Shown here: positions 61,801-64,000 of the stretch, in pieces
Layout of the letters: each line of letters opens with the position of its first letter
Position numbering within the stretch: the first letter of the stretch is position 1
Assembly: GCA_031308135.1 (NCBI GenBank)
Contig: JAHLJT010009436.1
Coordinates: forward strand, 122,055,608-122,119,607
Source of the DNA: Acheta domesticus
Lineage: Eukaryota > Arthropoda > Insecta > Orthoptera > Gryllidae
Direction of reading: 5' to 3'
Length of the DNA: 64,000 nt
The notes under the pieces: model-generated
Database searches by the model: none
What the model saw: only the letters and a program-made list of their open reading frames with translations
What the model was told of the DNA's origin: nothing
Made by a program: the position numbers and the translations under genes

Positions 61801-63293
61801 ATCTCTAACGTTAATAACAGGCTGCGAAAAAGCAAGTTCAAAAGGTTATCTTGCCCAGTGGGAATACAAGGTAAGACATATATTATTGCAATCACTCCCT
61901 AATTCCATGTATAATTCTTTTTGGTAACAGTGGTGCATAATATCTAAAATGATATATTTGTGAAATATTGCACAGTGATATGTTTCTATTATCTCCCTTC
62001 ACAAAAAGATGAAATAAATACTTAAATATTGTATTTAGAATTGACCGGATATATTTCATATACTGTTTAATAAAGAGAGAAAACACTTGCTTTTTATAAT
62101 AGAGATAGAACTTTGTCATCTTGTACATCGCAGCTAACACTAGCCTCTGCTGTATTACAGAAGGAAACGCATAATGACGTTTGGAAACTGGCAGGGAAAG
62201 AATACGCTAACCGAGAAATAACAATCAAAGATTTGGAACCCGACACAACCTACGATGTTCGCTTCAGTCTTTTTTGGCCCACTTCAAACACTTTGTCTAA
62301 AGCCAGTCCTAGTGTAAAAATGCTGACTTGTCCAAGTAAGTGATACTTAACTATAAAGCTAATCAAATCCTGAAACTTACTATTTTACATTGACAATTTC
62401 AACAACAATTCCTTAGCTAATTACTTTTGGATACACGTGTCAAATCACTATGAAGTATATCTCGCGTTATAAAAGTTAAAAAACGCATGTTTGATTCTGA
62501 AAATCCAATGTAAAACTAAATAACATGGAATAACATTTAAATTATTTTGACTAATAGAACATACAAACATTCACAAACACTGTAATTAAATACAGCAACT
62601 AAAATTTGCCGATGCTCAAAGAGTTATACAAGATACGGAGTATTGTACTCGCAACCTGTTACTGTAGAAAACAATATGTGAAGTAATATGTCAAAGCTGT
62701 ACGTGAACTCTCATTGTCTTTTGAAGGTTGATTGAGTGTAATTATAGCGAGATATGCACTTATATTTCCTCTGTATCTCTACAATTAATGCAAAAGATAA
62801 TTCGACTTTCAAGGAAATTTTTTGTATATTAAGTTTTTCTATTTTCTATATGACCGCATCATGAACGATATTTTATCTACTCTACAAGATAATTTATATT
62901 TCCATACTTTTCATATGCAAATATCAATAATATATTAGAAGAATGAGAATAAATAAGTAATTGTATAATGAATATTACGAAGTCTTCTTATTTTCAGATT
63001 CCGCTCCACAAGTTCGCTACATGTGGGCAACAAGAAGAACAACAAATTCACTGAAGGTTGTATGGACAGTAAACGTGTCGTGCCGAGTTGATTTTTATCT
63101 TCGCTGGAAACCGTATGACTTTACTGATGATATAATTGAATTTCCTTCTGACTCATACGATGGTAATAAATGTCCTTACAACGCCACACTATTGACTTGT
63201 GCCAATACCGACAACTGTGATGAGTCGGAAAATAACCTCTATTCGTTTACTGTAACCGAAAATATAACTCCGGCAACACGTTATTTCTTTGAG
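33456..63293 (+). CDS. FN3-repeat cell-surface receptor, 5' ten exons (gene continues past right edge)
   Basis: Ten exons join in one frame: 33456-33552, 40434-40540, 40610-40790, 42900-43135, 44274-44349, 52127-52248, 56265-56442, 61746-61870, 62161-62335 and 62998-63293. All borders are GT..AG, and the sum is 1593 nt, exactly 531 codons. The product starts with a signal peptide and continues with about five FN3-like modules of roughly 90-110 residues, rich in N-glycosylation sequons, with the usual core W, the L-x-P-x-T-x-Y turn and a Y-x-V F strand. Modules start at phase-1 introns and are each split by one phase-0 intron. No transmembrane or kinase part is in the window. By eye the exon 8-9 module resembles the first FN3 module of ROS1/sevenless receptors; torso or another FN3 receptor is also possible. 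The FN3 receptor call is firm, the family is not. Confidence 0.85.
33893..34030 (+). repeat. Fragment related to the 34 kb hairpin MITE, plus short repeats
   Basis: The GGCAAATTATGAGCTAA and GGATGAAATGGTCGTCTTAA stretches resemble part of the MITE arm at 34168-34222. It is preceded by three repeats of an AATGTTTGGAT motif (33910-33952). It is probably an older insertion next to which the intact MITE landed. Confidence 0.5.
34038..34747. mobile_element. Tc1/mariner-type hairpin MITE, 710 bp
   Basis: Both ends are TACTTGCATTATTAGCTGAT (inverted), each next to a TA dinucleotide. The inverted repeats extend over 200 bp (CTAACTTCCACTGGAAGTTAGC, GACATCCATGAAGTTAAC blocks). A further inverted pair (CTTCTCATATTGGTACAAAT and its complement) sits near the centre, so most of the element can fold back. 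It lies in intron 1. Confidence 0.85.
35102..35750 (+). pseudogene. Tc1-like transposase relic
   Basis: The translation shows a Tc1-type DDE core: VMLWGIIGYNVQSRLIRIEG, NLNSNRY, the QPDNVPPHEARN block with the second catalytic Asp, LLPWPARSPDMSPI, HVWDMIG and AATVDALWSRIE. Several stops and at least one frameshift interrupt it. The third catalytic residue, expected as Glu in SPI-E-HVWD, is a TAA stop at about 35430. The N-terminal DNA-binding part is missing. It lies in intron 1. Confidence 0.8.
36361..36620 (-). pseudogene. Decayed jockey/CR1-like reverse transcriptase fragment
   Basis: The minus-strand ORF contains LPFVSKTLEK, FIPYNLDF and DVSNDFDTLNRIILNKL, recognisable as the RT region between the 'LP..SK..EK' motif and the motif A Asp (usually DFSKAFDTV). 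The middle is too changed for a clade call. It lies in intron 1. Confidence 0.6.
36715..36921 (+). mobile_element. tRNA-derived SINE with TAA tail
   Basis: The head has pol III promoter-like boxes (TGCGTAGCGCGCTGG as A box, GGGCTCGATCCC as B box), followed by a pyrimidine-rich body and an AAT repeat tail. The body lacks a tRNA acceptor stem, so this is a SINE and not a tRNA gene. Confidence 0.55.
36921..36962. repeat. ATA tract, tail of SINE and left flank of the next insert
   Basis: About 40 bp of AAT repeat. See the TAA sandwich finding. Confidence 0.95.
36963..37243 (-). mobile_element. Unclassified insert between two TAA tracts, possibly the 3' end of another TAA-targeting element
   Basis: The segment lies between ATA repeats at 36921-36962 and 37244-37255. 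Read on the minus strand it ends CCTTCAGCCGAAATAACAAG and then enters ATT repeats, like the CAGCCGACTC end of the R4-like copies. A 73-codon minus ORF is present but not recognised. Assignment to an R4-type family is inferred from position and tail. Confidence 0.35.
37256..37780 (+). mobile_element. R4-like 3' end, copy C, in intron 1 of the receptor gene
   Basis: It is nearly identical to 30188-30710 of the main copy, covering the endonuclease C-terminus (open 37408-37677) and the 3' UTR. It is flanked by an ATA tract (37244-37255) and a long AAT tract (37781-37835). A small frame disruption lies before the conserved VPCDQNV. The close match to the 28 kb copy points to recent activity of the family. 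Confidence 0.8.
37781..37835. repeat. AAT tract behind R4-like copy C
   Basis: About 55 bp of pure AAT directly after the element's 3' UTR. Confidence 0.95.
38183..38660 (-). mobile_element. SINE family S, minus-strand copy in intron 1
   Basis: The reverse complement matches the 10037-10571 copy through the B box (GGGTTCGAGTCC), the GGAGGAGAATGTTAGCGGCC block and the CGCCCGGAAGTCC end, with an AATC-type tail. The centre is diverged. Confidence 0.8.
38661..40433. other. Intron 1, distal part
   Basis: Short unrecognised ORFs (38672-39022 minus, 39849-40160 minus). TGTAATGTTTGTAATGTAAC repeats near 39318-39366. No element was assigned. Confidence 0.4.
40434..40540 (+). CDS. FN3 receptor exon 2: first half of FN3 module 1
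   Basis: The acceptor is TTTTTCCAG|ATAACC; the donor is TACAAG|GTAAGA. It is entered in phase 1 and left in phase 0, giving 36 codons with exon 1's last base. It ends with a C-strand-like FYK, matching the WQYK and WEYK ends of exons 6 and 8. Intron 2, at 69 bp, is the shortest in the gene. Confidence 0.75.
40610..40790 (+). CDS. FN3 receptor exon 3: second half of FN3 module 1
   Basis: Acceptor CTTAACAG, donor CTAACAG|GTCAGT; phase 0 in, phase 1 out. It encodes 60 residues with a paired-W segment (KWTLWKEYPP) and an FN3 E-F signature (PTTLYQLQV). Two cysteines near the end (ECEFC) echo the cysteine that ends later modules. The ATG at 40610 is an internal Met, not a start. Confidence 0.8.
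41079..42603 (+). mobile_element. ZMYM1-like hAT transposon relic in intron 3
   Basis: The left end CAGGGGCGTTTATTCCATGG and right end TCATCACACGCCACTG look like worn hAT terminal repeats around a transposase relic. No matching 8 bp flanks were found. It is about 1.5 kb, so much of the transposase gene is deleted. Confidence 0.6.
41615..42455 (+). pseudogene. hAT (ZMYM1-like) transposase relic
   Basis: Fragments in changing frames read HFEIKNFRFNTNSVFEDMM, then SNFVAIVLDESTDVGNLSQL (the DESTD motif), a damaged SYDGAA-MM segment, CFAHKLNLVLSQFPKLKN, YFSTLTGL and KKRFPKAAFTTWNYNSRLVQ. These are conserved blocks of TTF/ZMYM1-type hAT transposases. Multiple stops are present, and the C-terminal dimerisation region is absent. 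Confidence 0.75.
42900..43135 (+). CDS. FN3 receptor exon 4: most of FN3 module 2
   Basis: Acceptor TTTGCACAG, donor TTTCG|GTGAGT; phase 1 in, phase 0 out. It has an FN3 B-strand W (FALTWRM), a cysteine before the C strand (RICPKEVNFTIRY), and ends in the F strand (NNTYNVS). The internal split is therefore later than in modules 1, 3 and 4. The donor is followed almost at once by a CTT and then an ATT microsatellite. Confidence 0.85.
43148..43245. repeat. CTT then ATT trinucleotide repeats after exon 4
   Basis: It begins about 12 bp behind the exon 4 donor: a CTT array of about 50 bp followed by an ATT/ATC array. The ORF running through it from exon 4 is intronic read-through. Confidence 0.95.
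43598..43773. mobile_element. hAT-like MITE, 176 bp, in intron 4
   Basis: Ends CAGAGGCGTATTTGGGTA and the complement of TACCCTAGATACGCCTCCG, with GCGCCCATGGCA repeated inverted inside. The flanking 8-mers TTTGTCAC and TTCGTCAT match at six of eight positions, fitting a worn 8 bp duplication. Confidence 0.65.
44274..44349 (+). CDS. FN3 receptor exon 5: last strand of FN3 module 2
   Basis: Acceptor TTTTTTGTTCAG, donor CCAA|GTGAGT; phase 0 in, phase 1 out. It is a short exon of 25 codons completing the F-G hairpin and the linker (VELNVREF ... TTLKTLP). Intron 5, at 7.8 kb, is the longest in the gene and holds SINE, MITE and foldback insertions. Confidence 0.75.
44407..44712 (+). repeat. 103 bp tandem triplication containing the SINE head
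   Basis: Three units start at 44407, 44510 and 44613 (ACTTCCTCTAAAAATCACTA). Each contains CAGTGACC-AGAGG-TCCTGGGATTCGAGTCC, i.e. the SINE promoter region with the B box. Units differ by a few bases. The array lies 57 bp after exon 5. Confidence 0.9.
44613..45525 (+). mobile_element. SINE family S copy interrupted by a MITE
   Basis: The head (GAGAGGTCCTGGGATTCGAG) and the body and tail (CACACATGTCGGGAGA, CTTGTCCCGGCTGGGGCGG, AATC tail) match family S. The two parts are separated by a 386 bp insert at 44750-45135. The head is part of a 103 bp triplication that extends to the left. Confidence 0.8.
44750..45135. mobile_element. Mariner-like MITE (TA target) inside a SINE
   Basis: The ends are inverted repeats (CTCTCTCAGTCTGAATCA and the complement of TGATTCAGATTCAGAGAG), flanked by TA on both sides. 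Removing the insert and one TA restores the CAGCTAGGTCGA sequence of uninterrupted SINE copies. The interior is full of short CAGTGA/TCACTG motifs. It has no coding capacity. Confidence 0.75.
45526..47318. other. Intron 5, middle part
   Basis: No coding exon seen. 46215-46720 is less AT-rich and may be an old repeat; an LTR reading was considered and not supported. Confidence 0.4.
47319..47562. mobile_element. hAT-like MITE, 244 bp, in intron 5
   Basis: The ends CAGTGGTGTCAAGGTC and GACCTTGACAACACTG are inverted repeats with the hAT-type CAG...CTG border. The flanks CTCTACCT and TTCTACCT match at seven of eight positions. A GTGGCACTAGTGCCAC palindrome lies inside. Confidence 0.8.
48021..48487. 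repeat. 70 bp inverted repeat with 330 bp spacer
   Basis: 48021-48089 and 48418-48487 are near-perfect inverted copies (shared GAATGAGCAGACGAATTGTT, CATATCCA-AAAGTTGTAAA). No TIR family or target duplication was recognised, so it may be a MITE or an inverted duplication. It lies in intron 5. Confidence 0.75.
48968..49023. repeat. Isolated foldback core palindrome
   Basis: A core unit (TACTTTCCCTC ... AGGGAAAGTTA) stands 14 bp left of the 49037 TIR without an arm on its own left side. The same core-then-TIR arrangement occurs at 57568-57626. Confidence 0.65.
49037..52038. mobile_element. 3.0 kb foldback element with palindromic core (full-length type copy)
   Basis: Both ends are CTAGTGGTGCTACAGAATGG (right end inverted, with one change). 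The left arm (49037-50688) and right arm (50745-52038) are diverged inverted copies of each other, each ending toward the middle in a GTCCGTCC-rich zone and CTAACACATGGTGTAGCC. The 56 bp palindromic core lies between them at 50689-50744. No protein is encoded. The left arm also carries the 49780-50003 insert. Confidence 0.75.
49780..50003. repeat. 55 bp inverted repeat inserted in a foldback arm
   Basis: ATCAAGTTCCATTAATTAAA...TACAATAT at 49780-49835 is perfectly inverted at 49949-50003. AAATTACATTTTT occurs on both outer sides, possibly a target duplication. The spacer, read on the minus strand, has CTGATGATGGAAA and CCGAAACGTTG motifs. Confidence 0.7.
52127..52248 (+). CDS. FN3 receptor exon 6: first half of FN3 module 3
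   Basis: Acceptor CTTTCCACAG, donor TACAAG|GTATAT; phase 1 in, phase 0 out. It reads PKFTLKRPPYVTNATESTLK and onward, with a cysteine pair (PCPDVC) before the C strand and a WQYK end. It closely parallels exon 8. The exon begins 88 bp after the end of a 3.0 kb foldback element. Confidence 0.85.
52430..53345 (+). mobile_element. SINE family S copy interrupted by a TIR element
   Basis: The 5' part (52430-52661: GGAAGGTTCTAGGGTTTCAG, GCGCAATCTTTCTTT) and 3' part (53160-53345: CACACGTCGGGATACC, AGCTTGTCCAGACTC) match family S on both sides of the 498 bp insert at 52662-53159. A second element starts at 53353, where the SINE tail should be. Confidence 0.75.
52662..53159. mobile_element. MITE with ~130 bp TIRs and 8 bp target duplication (family CACG)
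   Basis: Terminal inverted repeats start CACGAAGTCTACAAGGAGGA and run about 130 bp with few mismatches. The 8 bp direct repeat CTTTCTTT flanks the insert (52654-52661, 53160-53167). It is inserted in a SINE. An 8 bp duplication fits hAT-type or similar transposases; there is no ORF. Confidence 0.85.
53353..53832. mobile_element. 480 bp MITE with 32 bp TIRs
   Basis: Both ends carry GTATTACTCGTTCACTTTAC followed by ATTTGCAGACGG (inverted at the right), identical over about 32 bp. A TA-flanked reading (Tc1/mariner-like) is possible. It sits at the 3' end of an interrupted SINE. No ORF. Confidence 0.75.
53833..54309. other. Intron 6, AT-rich spacer
   Basis: No feature recognised between the 480 bp MITE and the foldback half-element. 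Confidence 0.5.
54310..55927. mobile_element. Foldback family half-element (core to right end)
   Basis: It begins with the palindromic core (54310-54366), continues TATGTAATGCTGCGCGAAAA, CTAACACGTGGTGTAGCC, and ends GCCATTCTGTAGCACCACTAG. The orientation equals the right arm of the 49037-52038 copy. It ends about 340 bp before exon 7. Confidence 0.75.
56265..56442 (+). CDS. FN3 receptor exon 7: second half of FN3 module 3
   Basis: Acceptor CGCTTTACAG, donor CTCCCGG|GTATGA; phase 0 in, phase 1 out. It encodes MWHLAGQKEMSQ and the clearest FN3 signature of the gene, ITGLNPSTVYEVRAF. It aligns position by position with exon 9 (VWKLAGKEYANRE ... DLEPDTTYDVRF), so modules 3 and 4 probably arose by internal duplication. 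Confidence 0.88.
56443..57029. other. Intron 7, proximal part
   Basis: AT-rich with no assigned element. Short ORFs only. Confidence 0.5.
57030..57624. mobile_element. Foldback family partial left arm plus core
   Basis: Arm sequence from about 57030 reaches the GACGGAC-rich zone (57440-57475) and the core palindrome (57568-57624). It is in left-arm orientation. Another left end starts two bases later. Confidence 0.7.
57626..58258. mobile_element. Foldback family left end, truncated by a piggyBac-like MITE
   Basis: It starts CTAGTGGTGCAACAGAATGG directly after a core palindrome and follows the arm consensus up to the TTAA at 58259, where the MITE begins. Arm sequence does not clearly resume afterward. 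Confidence 0.7.
58259..58486. mobile_element. piggyBac-like MITE inserted in a foldback arm
   Basis: The left border is TTAACCCGGGAGTGATAACG, i.e. TTAA plus CCC. The GCGGGGGTCTGTGGGACCCC block has an imperfect inverted partner (GGGGTGCCCAGAGACCACCG) near 58449. The right TTAA is worn to GTAA. It ends the homology of the surrounding foldback arm. Confidence 0.5.
58487..61294. other. Intron 7, distal part
   Basis: No exon recognised. A 120-codon plus ORF (58743-59105) has no motif. AATATGCA occurs repeatedly between 59150 and 59540, possibly a worn repeat. Confidence 0.4.
61295..61585 (+). mobile_element. SINE family S copy with internal deletion
   Basis: The head GGTGGCTCAGTAGCAAAAGACG looks like a tRNA A box region, and GGGTTCCAGTCTCGACGGTGG is the B box. 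The middle (CATGTCGGGAGA to CCGGCTGGGG) is missing. The end CTGAACGCGCCCGGAAACAC matches the family 3' end. It lies in intron 7, about 160 bp before exon 8. Confidence 0.7.
61746..61870 (+). CDS. FN3 receptor exon 8: first half of FN3 module 4
   Basis: Acceptor CCTTCGCAG, donor TACAAG|GTAAGA; phase 1 in, phase 0 out. It encodes HPPQVIKSSNTSLTL, a single cysteine before the C strand (ITGCEKAS) and the end AQWEYK. The I/L-x-QW-K/E-Y pattern is what suggests ROS1/sevenless-type FN3 modules; this is a comparison by eye only. Confidence 0.85.
62161..62335 (+). CDS. FN3 receptor exon 9: second half of FN3 module 4
   Basis: Acceptor TGTATTACAG, donor TGTCCAA|GTAAGT; phase 0 in, phase 1 out. It contains VWKLAGKEYANREITI followed by DLEPDTTYDVRFSLFW, a textbook FN3 E-F loop, and ends with a cysteine (MLTCPS) near the module border. 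Intron 8 before it is only 290 bp. Confidence 0.88.
62336..62997. other. Intron 9
   Basis: AT-rich intron sequence with no insertion recognised. Confidence 0.6.
62998..63293 (+). CDS. FN3 receptor exon 10: most of FN3 module 5
   Basis: Acceptor TTATTTTCAG, donor TTTGAG|GTAAGC; phase 1 in, phase 0 out. It encodes SLKVVWTVNVSCRVDFYLRW, a cysteine-bearing loop (KCPYNATLLTCANTDNC) and an E-F turn (ITPATRYFFE). Like exon 4 it is cut after the F strand. The completing exon lies beyond the window. Confidence 0.85.
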
Positions 63294-63397
63294 GTAAGCT
63301 AATAATCCGCTCAAAACATTATACATTTGTGCGCTGCCTTGTAGTTTTTAGTTTCTCGCCTGACTTAGTAAGAAGAAAAAGTAGTATAATCGTCGGC

Positions 63398-64000
63398 TGG
63401 AAAACTGTGATTTTGCGACAGAAAAACTGTTATTGCCGGGTCCTGATAAGGAAAATGTGGATAAGTCTAATTCCCATATGAAGTAAATTACTTCCTCTAA
63501 CACATGTAGTCAAAATCCATGTTTTGTGAGTTCTTGATTGTCGGCAAACGCGTAACCGTGTCGGGCTGTCCGTTGATTGTCCATCCGTCTGCCCGTCGTT
63601 CTGGCCGTCCGTTGATTGTCCATCCGTCTGCCCGTCGTTCTGGCCGTCCGTTGACTGTCCATCCGTCTGCCCGTCGTTCTGGCCGTCCGTTGATTGTCCA
63701 TCCGTCTGCCCGTCGTTCTGGCCGTCCGTCACAACATCCGTCGGTCCGTCCGCCTGTGGTCAACGCTAGCACCTAAACTGTTCAGACAATTTTCTTCAAA
63801 ACTGGTGTCCCCTGATCTATTTAAATTAACTACATACTGTGAATTTGAACCGTATATTTTGATTTTTGGGGTACTTTACATAAAGCTAAAATTACATTTT
63901 TAAAATTTTCTCAAAACTGACTCCAATTGGTTATTAAATCTTACTCTCGGACAGCATAAAAAACGCTTAAAAGTGATATTTCTAAAATTACACAGTTCAA
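63398..64000. mobile_element. Foldback family arm, running off the right edge
   Basis: It matches the core-proximal arm (TTGCCGGGTCCTGATAAGGA, CTCTAACACATG, TCTTGATTGTCGG) in right-arm orientation and continues to the window end. The core itself is missing or worn. It starts about 100 bp after exon 10. Confidence 0.65.
63568..63723. repeat. 39 bp minisatellite, four units
   Basis: Units start at 63568, 63607, 63646 and 63685 with GTCCGTTGATTGTCCATCCG, nearly identical. It is an expansion of the GTCCG zone of the foldback arm. Because 39 is divisible by three, open frames with a 13-residue repeat appear on both strands; they are not genes. Confidence 0.9.

Noticed and set aside
63430..63776. 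ORFs with a 13-residue repeat (TDGQNDGQTDGQS)
   Set aside because: They arise from the 39 bp minisatellite on both strands inside a noncoding foldback arm.
1..64000. CRISPR array, rRNA, bacterial operon or viral genome
   Set aside because: No regularly spaced direct repeats with unique spacers, no rRNA-like blocks and no dense gene array; the composition and introns are those of an animal nuclear genome.

Overview
The window looks like nuclear DNA of an arthropod, most likely an insect with a large, repeat-rich genome. The signs are spliced exons with GT..AG borders and kilobase introns, AT-rich intergenic DNA, many short inverted-repeat DNA transposons, tRNA-derived SINEs and decayed non-LTR retrotransposons. 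There is no bacterial operon, CRISPR array or rRNA. The exact taxon cannot be read from the sequence; a polyneopteran such as a cockroach, termite or stick insect is only a guess.

Layout. 1-33 kb holds no convincing host protein gene. It contains GC-rich islands (near 3.9-4.2, 6.5-6.7, 11.2-11.4, 14.3-16.3, 17.2, 23.1, 27.1 and 31.9-32.1 kb), decayed LINE pieces (7.3-7.8 kb, and 18.7-19.1 kb on the minus strand), a SINE with a clear target-site duplication (10.0-10.6 kb), a cluster of foldback-type elements (19.4-25.4 kb), and an R4/Dong-like reverse-transcriptase element inserted in a TAA microsatellite (28.1-30.7 kb).

33.4 kb to the right edge is one plus-strand host gene. Exon 1 encodes a signal peptide. 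Nine further exons encode about five tandem fibronectin type III (FN3) modules. All exon joins keep one reading frame (1593 nt, 531 codons so far), each module is bounded by phase-1 introns and split by one phase-0 intron, and the gene runs off the right edge. It is probably the ectodomain of a cell-surface receptor. Some modules resemble the ROS1/sevenless family by eye, but no kinase or membrane segment is inside the window.

The introns are heavily colonised: a Tc1/mariner-type hairpin element, a Tc1 transposase relic, a ZMYM1-like hAT relic, hAT-, mariner- and piggyBac-like MITEs, interrupted SINEs, TAA-tract insertions, and a 3.0 kb foldback element ending 88 bp before exon 6. Two repeat systems deserve most attention. 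One is a foldback family with arms starting CTAGTGGTGCTAC and a roughly 56 bp palindromic core (TACTTTCCC...GGGAAAGTA), seen eight times. The other is a set of TAA-tract insertions in which R4-like retrotransposon copies, a SINE and another insert are stacked with TAA repeats between them.
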